This document shows, piece after piece, positions 55,688 to 64,000 of a stretch of DNA of 64,000 bases. The DNA is from CAVRQM01 sp963723455 (lineage in GTDB: Bacteria > Pseudomonadota > Alphaproteobacteria > Acetobacterales > Acetobacteraceae). Where the stretch lies: the NCBI GenBank assembly GCA_963723455.1, contig CAVRQM010000001.1, positions 868,001 to 932,000 on the forward strand. Reading direction: 5' to 3'. Under the pieces are notes generated by a model. The model made no database searches. It saw only the letters and a program-made list of their open reading frames with translations, and was not told the DNA's origin. Position 1 is the stretch's first letter; every line of letters begins with the position of its first letter. The position numbers and the translations under genes are program-made.

Positions 55688-56341
55688 TCAGGCCGGCGCG
55701 GCGGTTCGGCGCGGCTCGGGCATCCGGATGCCTCGCCAGCGGCGCCAGATCACGCCGGGCGGCGCGCGGCCAGGCGGCGGGGTGGCCTGGGTGGCCTGGG
55801 TGGCCTGGGTGGCCGGAGTTGGTTCGGGGACAGGCGATGCCGCCCTCGCCGCCTGGATCGGCGGAGGCGGCGGCGGCGCGGCGTCGGGCGGCAGCGCCAG
55901 CATCCGGCACAGCGGCCGCAGCACCCGCCCGGCCTGCGGGGCCGCTTCGAGCAGGGCTGCCATCTGCGGGTCGGACAGCAGGGCTTGCACCTGGCCGGCA
56001 TAGCCAGCCGCCTGCGGCACCAGCCGGATCAGCCAGGCGAAGCCCTCCGGCAAGCGGGGCTGGCGGCCGCGCGGCGGCCGGCGGCCGGATTCGGGGCGGC
56101 GCAGCCTCGGCAGCGTCCCCGCCTGGGCGCGGGCGGCGAGAGCGGCGAACCGGGCGGCGAGGCGGCGCAGCCGGCCCACGATCAGGATCAGCAGCGGCCC
56201 GGCCGAGCGGTCGGCGGCGATCCGTGCCGCCGTCGCCCCGCATAGCCCGTCGATGACGAGGGCGAAGCGGCGGGCGAGGTCGGTGAAGATGGGCCTGGGT
56301 GACACGAACAAAACAAGAACATATCTGGCGTGAACTGTCAA
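55688..56341 (-). CDS. Hypothetical protein with Pro/Ala/Thr-rich tail
   Basis: Protein of 217 residues. An N-terminal part (IFTDLARRFALVIDGLCGATAARIA) is followed by a hydrophobic segment (GPLLILIVGRLRRLAARFAAL), then a low-complexity C-terminus with ATQATQATQAT encoded by 9-bp repeats at 55781-55816. No known family. The start is uncertain; the conserved-looking part begins near SPRPIFTDLARRF. Similar short Arg/Ala-rich proteins are frequent in Acetobacteraceae, but I cannot name one. Confidence 0.5.
   Translation of the reverse strand: MTVHARYVLVLFVSPRPIFTDLARRFALVIDGLCGATAARIAADRSAGPLLILIVGRLRRLAARFAALAARAQAGTLPRLRRPESGRRPPRGRQPRLPEGFAWLIRLVPQAAGYAGQVQALLSDPQMAALLEAAPQAGRVLRPLCRMLALPPDAAPPPPPPIQAARAASPVPEPTPATQATQATQATPPPGRAPPGVIWRRWRGIRMPEPRRTAAPA
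55781..55816. repeat. 9-bp tandem repeats (ggtggcctg)
   Basis: Three exact copies and a fourth with one change, encoding ATQ repeats in the minus-strand hypothetical protein. Confidence 0.9.
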
Positions 56342-56408
56342 GCGGCATCGTTCGGCCGGTCCGGCGATGCCGGTGATTGTTCCCGTGCCCGACGGGCTGG
56401 CGGTCGCG

Positions 56409-57332
56409 TCAGCCGCGATGCGGGGGGTGCTGGCGCGAGGATGGCCCGGGGTCGAGCATCATCGCCTCGGCGGCCGAGCGCATGGCCGGCGCATCGAGGT
56501 CGCCGACATACTCGACCGGCGACACGCCATCGAGCCGCGCCATCGCCAGGCAGCCGACCAGCGCCACCAGATCCGGGTCGTCGGGAGCCGGTCCGTCCGC
56601 GGCTGCATACCCGTCCAGGAACTGCCCCGCCGCGCGCGCGAACGCGGCCCGGTCGGCGCCGCGGCGATGCGCCTTCAGCAGCAGGTGGGACAGGCAGAAG
56701 GCGAGGTCGAAGCGCGGGTCGCCCCAATGCGCCACCTCGAAGTCGAGGATCACCACATCCGCGCCGTCGGCCAGGATGTTCTTCGGGCTGTAGTCGCCAT
56801 GCACCAGGGCGGTCGCGCGCTGCCGCATCGCGCGCACCGTCGCACGCAGGGCGGGCGCGAGGTCGGCGCGGCGCGCGGCCACGCTGTCGAAGAACGGCGC
56901 CACGCGCAGCTGATCGAAATAGGTGGTGTCGGCAAAGCGCCGCGCCAGCGCCGGCTGCGCCATGGAGCGGCGGTGCAGCCGCCCGAGCAGCGCGCCGGCC
57001 GCGCGCGCCGTCGCCGGGTCGATATGCCCGGCCAGCAGATCCTGCTTCCAGTTGCGCAGCCGCCGGTCAACACGGCGCATGGCGAAGCTGTGCTGCTCGG
57101 GCCGCCACCAGACGATTTCGGGAACCGCGTCCTGGCCGACCAGATCGGCGGCGGCGCGGATGGCCGCGACCTCGGTGCCGGACCGCGCCGGGTCGGACAG
57201 CCACTCCGCCGCGACCTTCAGCCGCGGCAGCGCGGTCTTGACCACTACCTCGCCGTCCGGTCCCTGCACGATGCGGATGTCGCTGGAAACGCCGCCCGGC
57301 AGCGGCGCCGACGGCGCGTTGCGCGGGATCAT
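56409..57332 (-). CDS. Aminoglycoside phosphotransferase (APH) family kinase
   Basis: Small-molecule kinase of 307 residues. Brenner motif ALVHGDYSPKNILADG (catalytic Asp at about 183) and metal motif VVILDFEVAHWGDPRFDLAF. N-terminal VVKTALPRLKVAAEW contains the ATP lysine. Within the APH/choline kinase superfamily the substrate is not clear, and the gene is not evidence of resistance by itself. It neighbours the low-GC DUF4238 islet. Confidence 0.85.
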   Translation of the reverse strand: MIPRNAPSAPLPGGVSSDIRIVQGPDGEVVVKTALPRLKVAAEWLSDPARSGTEVAAIRAAADLVGQDAVPEIVWWRPEQHSFAMRRVDRRLRNWKQDLLAGHIDPATARAAGALLGRLHRRSMAQPALARRFADTTYFDQLRVAPFFDSVAARRADLAPALRATVRAMRQRATALVHGDYSPKNILADGADVVILDFEVAHWGDPRFDLAFCLSHLLLKAHRRGADRAAFARAAGQFLDGYAAADGPAPDDPDLVALVGCLAMARLDGVSPVEYVGDLDAPAMRSAAEAMMLDPGPSSRQHPPHRG

Positions 57333-57404
57333 TGATGAAGTTCACTCTTTCGAACTGCGCACCCTGACATAGACGTCATCCGTGCTGAAGGGCAGATCTC
57401 CGCA

Positions 57405-58178
57405 TTATGCGCCGTTGAGCACCTCTCGAACCTTGGGCCAAGCACGTACTCTGATAACCCACCGTTCGGCCATGTTGCAAATGCTGTTGTTTAGGTGCCG
57501 CGTGTGATCTTCCGTGATCACACCACTCGACTTTTTGCCCCATGTATAGCGAATACAAATCGTGGGTGTTATCGGCATGACAAACTGCTCTAACGCATGA
57601 CTCCCATACACCGTGACGGGACAGTCGCTGGTGTAAAATCCCTCCGCTAGGCCCGACTTGATAATGGACAAATTCATTCTGATTAGCTTTCGATATACTA
57701 CCTCTAGATTCGGGAGCAGGAAGTTGGTGATGGGGTTGCTTCCTATTTCCTCGATTCTGCATCCGGCATGAATCGTTGCACACATGTCGAAGGTTACCGG
57801 TTTGGTCGCGATGCTAGGGTGCTTTTGGTAGAGGTAATCTAATTCGTTGCAGAGTCTTATCATGCGATTCCGCATCGAAATTGTTCGATGCAGCTGGGCG
57901 CCGACGAAAGACGCAAAGAGATTGCGGTCTGAATCGACGATATCTCCGGCCTTCTCCAAACAATTCAGAGCACGTGCATATGCATCCTCAAGCTTCTGAA
58001 ACCGATCTTCCCACTCGTAGCTTTCTTGATTTCCAGAGGTAACACTGTATAGATTTCTTTCCCACATCATTGTCTTTGTATTGATAAAGCCTGATTTTCC
58101 GAATTTTTTGTCAAAAGTATTGCAGTAGTGCTTCCGTCCAATCTTAGTTCCCCACGCCTTAAGATAAACTCTCGGCAC
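57405..58178 (-). CDS. DUF4238 domain-containing protein, low-GC, N-terminus doubtful
   Basis: Protein of about 257 residues. It has the DUF4238 start PRVYLKAWG, KSGFINTKTMMWERNLYSV, a middle RNLFASFVGAQLHRTISMRNRM and the late motif EGFYTSDCPVTVYG. GC is only about 40-50 percent line by line, against over 70 percent around it, so recent transfer is likely. The sole start in frame is GTG 58178. Just upstream, still in frame, come codons for DQHY, completing the family signature HYVPRxYLK, followed by a stop with no start codon between. The true start is either lost or hidden by an indel. Family function unknown; often found in mobile or defence-rich regions. Confidence 0.75.
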   Translation of the reverse strand: MPRVYLKAWGTKIGRKHYCNTFDKKFGKSGFINTKTMMWERNLYSVTSGNQESYEWEDRFQKLEDAYARALNCLEKAGDIVDSDRNLFASFVGAQLHRTISMRNRMIRLCNELDYLYQKHPSIATKPVTFDMCATIHAGCRIEEIGSNPITNFLLPNLEVVYRKLIRMNLSIIKSGLAEGFYTSDCPVTVYGSHALEQFVMPITPTICIRYTWGKKSSGVITEDHTRHLNNSICNMAERWVIRVRAWPKVREVLNGA

Positions 58179-58388
58179 GTAGTGCTGATCGTTTGTACGC
58201 TTAACTCAAGTCTGCCTGTCCTGTCGCACCGGTATATGGAGAGAGGCAACCGGAACATTGGAAGCAGGCAGCTCTTGCCTCCATCGCATCGCAACCTCGC
58301 GGGCTTTGCCGACCGGGCACGGCACATGCAACGGCGCATGACTTCGCTCCAAGGCATCCGGTCCCGTCGGCCCGCCCACCCGCACCGG

Positions 58389-58586
58389 CTATCTCCCTCC
58401 CCCGCGTCGCGTTCGGAACGCCAGGACCAGCAACGCGACGAAGGCCAGCAGCACGCCCGCATTGCCTGGATGCACCGACAGGTAGGCCGCGCCGAACAGC
58501 GAGCCGATGGCGCCGGCCAGCATCAAGGGCACGGCAAAGTGCAGGATGACGACGGCCAGCACGATGCCGCCTGCGATCTTGAGCAT
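58389..58586 (-). CDS. Small two-helix membrane protein
   Basis: Protein of 65 residues: helices at about 4-28 (IAGGIVLAVVILHFAVPLML) and 43-58 (AGVLLAFVALLVLAF), then the basic tail RTRRGGGR. ATG 58586 has aaggac upstream. Coding bias and hydrophobic pattern support a real gene. No function known. Confidence 0.6.
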   Translation of the reverse strand: MLKIAGGIVLAVVILHFAVPLMLAGAIGSLFGAAYLSVHPGNAGVLLAFVALLVLAFRTRRGGGR

Positions 58587-58805
58587 GCAGGAGAGTCCTT
58601 CGCGTCGATCGGACAATGACCGATCGCGTGTCGGGCTGATAGGCCGGATCCGGTCGCAGCCCCTCCCCTGCCCGGCAGGCCGGACCCTGCGCGGTGGCCA
58701 CGCCCCGCCCCGGCCGCCGCCGCCGCCCCCCCCGCCGCTGGACAGCGCATCGAAAAGCCGGCGTGCGGGCCTGACCGACGCCGCGTCAGTGGTGTAACAA
58801 AGGCC

Positions 58806-60482
58806 ATGTCCGGAACCCTGACCCTGCTCGATCTCGCCGGCGCCGTGGCCCTGCTGCTGTGGGGCGTGCACATGGTGCAGACCGGGATCCAGCGCGCGTT
58901 CGGCGCGGAGCTGCGCCGGTGGCTGGGCGTGGCGCTCGGCGATCGCTGGCGGGCGTTCGCGGCCGGACTGGGCGTGACCGCGGTGCTGCAGAGCAGTACC
59001 GCGACCGGGCTGATGGTGGCGTCCTTCGCCGCCGGCGGGCTGGTCGATCTGGCGCCGGCGCTGGCGGCGATGCTGGGCGCCAATGTCGGCACCACGCTGA
59101 TCGTGCAGGTGCTGTCGTTCGACGTGACCTCGGTGGCCTCGCTCGGCGTGCTGCTGGGCGTGGTGATGTTCCGCCGCGCCAGCCAGACGCGCACCCGCGA
59201 TCTCGGCCGCGTGGCGATCGGGCTGGGGCTGATGCTGACCGCGCTGCACCAGCTGCTGAGCCTGGTCACGCCGTACGAGGACGAGCCGAGCCTGCGCATG
59301 CTGCTGGGCAGCGTGGCGACCGACCCGCTGATCGGCCTGGCGGTCGCCGCGGCGCTGACCTGGGCGGCCCATTCCAGCGTCGCCGTGGTGCTGCTGGTGA
59401 TGTCGCTGGCGGCCAAGGGCGTGGTGCCGCCGGACGCGGCGTTCGCCCTGGTGCTGGGCGCGAACCTGGGCACCGCGATCAATCCGCTGCTGGAGGGGGC
59501 CGTCGGCGAGGGCGGCGCCGGCCGGCGGCTGCCGCTGGGCAACCTGCTGACGCGGATCGTCGGCTGCGCGCTGGCGCTGCCGGTGCTGGGGCGGATCGGC
59601 GCGTGGCTGGTCACCATCGAGCCGGATCCGGCGCGCGCAGTGGCCGATTTCCACACCGGGTTCAACCTGGCGATTGCGCTGCTGTTCTTCCCGCTGCTGC
59701 CGTTGCTGTCGGCCTGGCTGCGCCGCTGGCTGCCGACGCGGGTGGGGCCGGCCGATCCGGGCGCGCCGCTGTATCTGGGCCACGCCGAGCGCGAGGCGCC
59801 GACGATCGCGCTGGCCGGCGCGGCGCGCGAGGCGCTGCGCATGGCCGACGTGCTGGACGCCATGCTGCGCGGCGCGTGGGAGGTGCTGGACGGCGGCGAC
59901 CGCAAGCGCCTGGGCGAGACGCGGCGGCTGGACGACGTGCTGGACCGGCTGAACAGCGCCATCAAGTCCTATGTCACCGCCCTGGACGAGGACAGCCTGG
60001 CCGACGCGGACCACCGGCGGCTGTGGCAGATCCTGGCGTTCACCACCAATCTGGAGCACGCCGGCGACCTGCTGGACCGCAACGTTATGGCGCTGGCGGC
60101 CAAGCGGCTGAAGCGCGGCGTCGGGTTTTCGGCGCAGGGACGGGCGGCGCTGTCCGGCGCGTTCGAGCGGCTGTCGGCCAACCTGCGCACCGCGGCGGCG
60201 GTGTTCATGACCGAGGACAGCAACGCCGCGCGGCTGCTGGCATCCGAGAAGGAGGTGTTCCGCGAGCTTGAGATGCAGGCGACGGCGGCGCATTTCGCCG
60301 GGCTGCGCGGGAGGCGGGCGGGCGCCGGGCCGGAGATCGGAACGTTGCAGCTTGACCTGCTGCTGGATCTGAAGCGCATCAACGCGCATCTGGTCGCCGC
60401 GGCGGCCTATCCGGTGCTGGAGGCGGAAGGCTCGCTGCTGCCCAGCCGGCTGGCGGCGGACCAGCCGGAGGCGGAGGGATAG
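58806..60482 (+). CDS. Na/Pi cotransporter family protein
   Basis: Protein of 558 residues. Two Na/Pi repeats carry the QSS-type motifs VLQSSTATGLMVASFAAGG and AAHSSVAVVLLVMSLAAKG, with LGANVGTTLIVQ and LGANLGTAINPLL following. The C-terminal 200 residues form a PhoU-like helical domain (LDDVLDRLNSAIKSYVTALDEDSL; FTTNLEHAGDLLDRNV). Probably takes up phosphate with sodium and is controlled by its PhoU tail. Confidence 0.93.
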   Translation: MSGTLTLLDLAGAVALLLWGVHMVQTGIQRAFGAELRRWLGVALGDRWRAFAAGLGVTAVLQSSTATGLMVASFAAGGLVDLAPALAAMLGANVGTTLIVQVLSFDVTSVASLGVLLGVVMFRRASQTRTRDLGRVAIGLGLMLTALHQLLSLVTPYEDEPSLRMLLGSVATDPLIGLAVAAALTWAAHSSVAVVLLVMSLAAKGVVPPDAAFALVLGANLGTAINPLLEGAVGEGGAGRRLPLGNLLTRIVGCALALPVLGRIGAWLVTIEPDPARAVADFHTGFNLAIALLFFPLLPLLSAWLRRWLPTRVGPADPGAPLYLGHAEREAPTIALAGAAREALRMADVLDAMLRGAWEVLDGGDRKRLGETRRLDDVLDRLNSAIKSYVTALDEDSLADADHRRLWQILAFTTNLEHAGDLLDRNVMALAAKRLKRGVGFSAQGRAALSGAFERLSANLRTAAAVFMTEDSNAARLLASEKEVFRELEMQATAAHFAGLRGRRAGAGPEIGTLQLDLLLDLKRINAHLVAAAAYPVLEAEGSLLPSRLAADQPEAEG

Positions 60483-60548
60483 CGGGCGGCGCGGCCGCGG
60501 ATCGCCGGTCTCAACTCGGCTGCGGCCCAATTCAGGAAGGCAGACGCC

Positions 60549-60956
60549 TTGATCGAGGGATTGAGCCACCTGACGTTCATCGCGCGCGACCTCGACCGGA
60601 TGGAGGCGCTGATCACGGTCGTGCTCGGCGGCGTCAAGGTCTATGACAGCGGCGACGAGACGTTCTCGCTGTCCGAGGAACGGTTCTTCGTCGTCGGCGA
60701 GATCTGGGTGGCGATCATGCGCGGCGAGCCGCTGCCGTCGCGGACCTATAATCACGTCGCCTTCAAGATCGACGAGGCCCGCTACGATGACCTCATGGAG
60801 CGCCTCGCATCGCTGGGCTTCGAGCTGAGAGAAAGCCGACCGCGTGTTGCGGGCGAGGGTCGGTCGATCTATTTCCATGACGATGACAATCACCTGTTCG
60901 AGCTGCACACGGGCACGCTCGGCGAGCGGCTGACGCGGTACGCGCAAGGCCGGTGA
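60549..60956 (+). CDS. fosX: FosX-type fosfomycin resistance hydrolase
   Basis: Metalloenzyme of 135 residues in the glyoxalase/VOC fold. Metal ligands are visible in EGLSHLTFIARDL (His7), RTYNHVAFKI (second His) and NHLFELHTGTL (Glu). The pattern SGDETFSLSEERFFVVGEIWVAIMRGE and EGEGRSIYFHDDDNHLFELHTGTL-like ending follow FosX closely rather than FosA/FosB. FosX opens the fosfomycin epoxide with water. The start is TTG 60549. Confidence 0.85.
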   Translation: MIEGLSHLTFIARDLDRMEALITVVLGGVKVYDSGDETFSLSEERFFVVGEIWVAIMRGEPLPSRTYNHVAFKIDEARYDDLMERLASLGFELRESRPRVAGEGRSIYFHDDDNHLFELHTGTLGERLTRYAQGR

Positions 60957-61020
60957 GGCCGTTCCATGCCGGATGCCGCCGGTTGCACGACCGCCACATC
61001 CGCACCAGAGGAAACGCTGC

Positions 61021-61728
61021 ATGCACGGTTCAAGCCCGATCAACACCGTCCTGCTCGTCGGGGCATCGCGTGGTCTCGGCTACGCCATGGCCGAGGAGTA
61101 CCTGAAGCACGGCTGGCGCGTCGTCGGGACCGTGCGCGGGAATGGCAGAACCAGGCTGCATGAGCTGGCGGCCGGATCCGCCGGCCGACTTGAGATCGAG
61201 ACGATCGACATCGACTTCCCCGACCAGATCGCCGCACTGCGCGCCCGCCTGGCCGGCAGGACGTTCGACACGCTGTTCGTCAACCCTGGCGTCACCAACA
61301 GCAACCCCGATCAAGCCGTCGCCGAGGTATCGACCGAGGAGTTCGTGCGCGTGATGGTGACCAACGCGCTGAGTCCGATGCGCGTTGTCGAAGCGCTGCA
61401 GGATCTGGTCCCGCCCGCCGGCACGATCGGGGTGATGTCGTCGGGGCAGGGCAGCGTGGCCAACAACACCAGCGGGATGCGTGAAGTCTACCGGGGCAGC
61501 AAGGCGGCGCTGAACACGTTCATGCGCAGCTTCGCGGCGCGCCGCCCGGACGACCCCAGGGCGATGGTGCTGATGGCGCCCGGATGGGTCCGCACCGAAC
61601 TGGGCGGCCCGGAGGCGCGCCTGAGCGTGCAGGACAGTGTTCCAGCCCTGGTCCGCGTGCTGCTGGACGTGCAGGGCAAGGCCGGACTGCACTACCTGGA
61701 CTATCTGGGCCGCACCGTTCCCTGGTGA
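61021..61728 (+). CDS. SDR family oxidoreductase
   Basis: Short-chain dehydrogenase of 235 residues. NAD(P) loop LLVGASRGLGYAMAEEYL (GxxxGxG), then LFVNPGVTNSNPDQA in place of NNAG, catalytic Ser region GVMSSGQGSVANN and YRGSK (YxxxK). The nucleotide start differs from the pteridine-reductase type found at 20.9 kb. It lies about 65 bp after fosX on the same strand. Substrate unknown. Confidence 0.87.
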   Translation: MHGSSPINTVLLVGASRGLGYAMAEEYLKHGWRVVGTVRGNGRTRLHELAAGSAGRLEIETIDIDFPDQIAALRARLAGRTFDTLFVNPGVTNSNPDQAVAEVSTEEFVRVMVTNALSPMRVVEALQDLVPPAGTIGVMSSGQGSVANNTSGMREVYRGSKAALNTFMRSFAARRPDDPRAMVLMAPGWVRTELGGPEARLSVQDSVPALVRVLLDVQGKAGLHYLDYLGRTVPW

Positions 61729-61745
61729 CGCCGGTCCGCCGCTGG

Positions 61746-62681
61746 CTACAGCCAGCCCTTGACCCGGAACCAGACCAGCGGCAGTACCGCCGTCACCGCC
61801 ATCAGCGCCAGCGCGTACCAGTAGCCGAAGCTCCAGCCCAGCTCGGGGATGTCCTTGAAGTTCATCCCGTACAGGCTGGCGATGAAGGTGGGCGGGATGC
61901 CGACGATCGAGACCACCGTCAGCAGCTTGATGATGCCGTTCTGCTCGATGTTGATGAACCCCAGGGTCGCGTCCAGCAGGAACTGCACCTTGTCGGACAG
62001 CCGCACCTGGTAGTCGCTGAGCGAGGCGATGTCGGCGCGCAGCGACTCGAAGCGGGTGCGCTGCGCCGGCGTAATCCAGTCGCCGACGCTGCCCATCACG
62101 AACTGCGCGGCGCGGCCGACGCCCAGCAGGGTGTCGCGCATCCTGGAGCCGGTTTCGCCCGCGGCGCCGATGTCGCCCAGCAGGCCGCGCAGCATGCGGT
62201 CCATCCGCGCCGGCCGGCGCTGGTCCCTGTGGGCGGGGTGGAAGATGCGGCGCGACGCCTGCTCCAGGCTGTCGCCCTGGTGTTCCAGCGCGTCGGCCAG
62301 CCGGTCCACCATGTCCTCCATCAGCCCGAGGAACGCCTCCATGCCGCTGGCCGGAGCGCCGCCGGGCGCATGGGCGGCCGCGGCGAACGTCTCGAAGCTC
62401 GGCAGCCGGGCGAAGCGCACGGTCAGCAGCCGCTCGCGCGCCAGCACGAAGCCGACCGGGGTGACGGTCTCGCCCGGCAGCGAGACCGGGATGCTGAGAT
62501 ACAGCGCCTCGCCGCGCCGCCGCAGCCGGCTGGAGCTTTCGATCTCGGACAGCTCGGCGCGCGTCGGCACCGCCAGCCCGGTGGTGTCGGCGACCAGCCG
62601 CGCCTCCTCGTCGGACGGGTCCAGCAGGTCGATCCAGACCGCTTCGGGGTGCGGCGCGTCGTGCGGAGAGACGGTGAGCAT
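61746..62681 (-). CDS. corA: CorA family magnesium transporter
   Basis: Protein of 311 residues. A cytoplasmic funnel domain with long helices (DMVDRLADALEHQGDSLEQASRRIF) is followed by two C-terminal membrane helices around the signature LYGMNFKDIPEL. The pore motif GMN is intact. Transports Mg2+ or Co2+ as a pentamer. Convergent with the upstream SDR gene. Confidence 0.94.
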   Translation of the reverse strand: MLTVSPHDAPHPEAVWIDLLDPSDEEARLVADTTGLAVPTRAELSEIESSSRLRRRGEALYLSIPVSLPGETVTPVGFVLARERLLTVRFARLPSFETFAAAAHAPGGAPASGMEAFLGLMEDMVDRLADALEHQGDSLEQASRRIFHPAHRDQRRPARMDRMLRGLLGDIGAAGETGSRMRDTLLGVGRAAQFVMGSVGDWITPAQRTRFESLRADIASLSDYQVRLSDKVQFLLDATLGFINIEQNGIIKLLTVVSIVGIPPTFIASLYGMNFKDIPELGWSFGYWYALALMAVTAVLPLVWFRVKGWL

Positions 62682-62732
62682 GCGGGGTCCTCGGGTGCGG
62701 CGGCTTTCGGCGGGGCGATGCTGTGTGTAGAG

Positions 62733-63929
62733 ATGTCGGGGATGGTCCGTCAGCCCCGCGACAGTTTCCCCGCCCCCGTCCTGGTCAGCGACGGCGCCGC
62801 CCTGGCCGCCCTGTGCGAGCGATTGCGGGGCGAGGCGTTTGTCACCGTCGATACCGAGTTCATGCGCGAGCGCACGTACTGGCCCGAGCTGTGCGTCGTC
62901 CAGCTCGCCGGGGCGGCCGAGGTCGCGGTGGTCGATGCGCAGGCGCCGGGGATGGATCTGGCGGCGCTGGGCGCGCTGCTGGCCGATCCGGCGGTGGTCA
63001 AGGTGTTTCACGCGGCGCGGCAGGACATCGAGATCTTCGTGCAGCTGTTCGGCGCCACGCCGACGCCGCTGTTCGACACCCAGATCGCCGCGATGGTGGC
63101 CGGCTTCGGCGACCAGGTCGGCTATGACTCCCTGGTCTCCGGCCTGACCGGCGGGCACATCGACAAGGCGCACCGGTTCAGCGACTGGAGCCGCCGGCCG
63201 CTGTCCGAGGCGCAGGTCGCCTATGCCGCCGCCGACGTGACCTGGCTGCGCCGGGTCTACGAGCGCCTGCGCGAGCGGCTGGACCAGGACGGGCGGCTGG
63301 CCTGGGTGGCCGAGGAGATGGCCGAGCTGGCCGATCCGGCGACCTACAATCCCGATCCCGAGCGGATGTGGGAACGGCTGCGGCCGCGCACCAGCAACCG
63401 CCGGCTGCTGGGCGCGCTGCGCGCCATCGCCGCCTGGCGCGAGCGCGAGGCGCAGAAAGCCAACATCCCGCGCGGGCGCATGCTGAAGGACGAGGCGTTG
63501 CTGGAGATCGCCGCCACCGCGCCGCAGACGCCGGAGGAGCTGGCGCGGGTGCGCGGCCTGAGCCGCGGCTTCGCCGAGGGGCGGACCGGCGCCTCGCTGC
63601 TGGCGGCCATCGCCGAGGCGAGCGCGCTGCCGGATTCGGCGATGCCGGAGGCGCCCGGCGGGCGCGACGGCCCGCGCCCGTCGCCGGCGCTGGTGGCGCT
63701 GCTGAAGGTCCTGCTGGCGGCCGATTGCGAGCAGCATCATGTCGCGCCGAAGCTGGTCGCCTCGTCCGAGGACATCGACCGCCTGGCCAGCGAGGATGCC
63801 CCGGACGTGCCGGCGGCGCATGGCTGGCGGGCGGAGATCTTCGGCAACGACGCGGCGGCGCTGAAGGCGGGGCAGATCGCGCTGGGCGTGGACGGGCGGC
63901 GCATCAAGCTGCTGCGCGGCGCCGGATAG
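62733..63929 (+). CDS. rnd: Ribonuclease D
   Basis: 3'-5' exonuclease in tRNA and stable RNA maturation, about 398 residues. DEDD motifs: FVTVDTEFMRERTYWPELCVVQL (D, E), KVFHAARQDIEIFVQLFG (D) and AQVAYAAADVTWLRRVY (Tyr and D). An HRDC domain lies at about 210-290 (RRLLGALRAIAAWREREAQKANIPRGRMLKDEALLEIA). Starts at 62718, 62733 and 62742 are possible; I chose the middle one. Confidence 0.92.
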   Translation: MSGMVRQPRDSFPAPVLVSDGAALAALCERLRGEAFVTVDTEFMRERTYWPELCVVQLAGAAEVAVVDAQAPGMDLAALGALLADPAVVKVFHAARQDIEIFVQLFGATPTPLFDTQIAAMVAGFGDQVGYDSLVSGLTGGHIDKAHRFSDWSRRPLSEAQVAYAAADVTWLRRVYERLRERLDQDGRLAWVAEEMAELADPATYNPDPERMWERLRPRTSNRRLLGALRAIAAWREREAQKANIPRGRMLKDEALLEIAATAPQTPEELARVRGLSRGFAEGRTGASLLAAIAEASALPDSAMPEAPGGRDGPRPSPALVALLKVLLAADCEQHHVAPKLVASSEDIDRLASEDAPDVPAAHGWRAEIFGNDAAALKAGQIALGVDGRRIKLLRGAG

Positions 63930-63933
63930 GGCG

Positions 63934-64000
63934 TTGCGCCGGCTCGCGCTGGCGGTACTCGGGTGCCTGGCCGCATGCGGCGCGGCGCGGGCGCGGCATC
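63934..64000 (+). CDS. Possible lipoprotein or exported protein, N-terminal fragment
   Basis: The frame from TTG 63934 reads RRLALAVLGCLAACGAARAR, a typical basic-hydrophobic signal with a possible lipobox (LAAC). Only 22 residues are in the window, so identity cannot be given. Confidence 0.35.
   Translation, partial: MRRLALAVLGCLAACGAARARH

Noticed and set aside
56409..57332. Aminoglycoside resistance gene
   Set aside because: Only superfamily motifs are present; substrate-specific residues are not recognisable, so a general APH-type kinase is all that can be claimed.
58587..61046. Long minus-strand open frame across the Na/Pi transporter
   Set aside because: Antisense to a strongly conserved gene. 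Only its last 65 codons (58389-58586) look like a real small membrane protein.

Overview
The window is about 64 kb of very GC-rich DNA with short intergenic gaps. The gene set points to an alphaproteobacterium, most likely in Rhodospirillales/Acetobacteraceae. Markers are DUF6111, DUF1285 and DUF6494 proteins, a DUF6468-MotE-CheY-CheZ flagellar block, a bactofilin and many short secreted proteins. This placement is an inference from gene content. I saw no rRNA, tRNA, CRISPR array or complete insertion sequence.

Layout. 0-5.3 kb: start of cca, a TDT-type anion transporter with a divergent AraC regulator, then DUF6111, NUDIX CoA pyrophosphatase and DUF1285 on the minus strand. 4.2-11.1 kb: a MoxR - DUF58 - BatA/DUF4159 - large VWA/GATase-like operon. 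11-21 kb: TspO, ankyrin-like protein, fasciclin protein, DUF4139 protein, polysaccharide pyruvyl transferase, MFS transporter, secreted protein, DUF6494 and an S10 peptidase. 20.9-27.6 kb: two divergent operons that together look like a pterin-controlled c-di-GMP system. One has a PruR-like pterin-binding protein, a DcpA-like GGDEF-EAL protein, a small unknown and a PruA-like pteridine reductase. The other has folE, a QueD/PTPS-like protein and an unknown. 27.7-37.6 kb: flagellar and chemotaxis genes fliL, fliM, DUF6468, motE-like, cheY, cheZ and a 1017-residue exported protein on the plus strand, and a small unknown, fliO and fliP on the minus strand, with speD-speE between them. 37.8-45 kb: sulfotransferase, FkbM methyltransferase, proline-racemase-family enzyme, alr, bactofilin, CysZ/EI24-like protein, adenosine kinase. 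45-56 kb: repeat-rich exported protein, typA, a sugar ABC transporter followed by zwf and an aminotransferase, ilvC. 56-64 kb: APH-type kinase, a low-GC DUF4238 islet, Na/Pi cotransporter, fosX, an SDR, corA, rnd and the start of one more exported protein.

The most interesting region is 20.9-27.6 kb. It holds pterin synthesis (FolE), possible pterin tailoring (PTPS-like), pteridine reduction (SGxxxRxG reductase), a periplasmic SUOX-fold protein lacking the metal-ligating Cys, and a dual GGDEF-EAL receptor, directly upstream of motility genes. This matches the parts list of the PruA-PruR-DcpA pathway of Agrobacterium, with the synthesis genes physically added.

Many genes between about 6.8 and 39.4 kb, plus zwf, are interrupted by single-base indels, mostly +1 and often next to GCGCG-type runs. 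Both sides of each break remain well conserved, so I treat these as assembly errors and give the joined extent of each gene. They should be confirmed before any gene is called a pseudogene.
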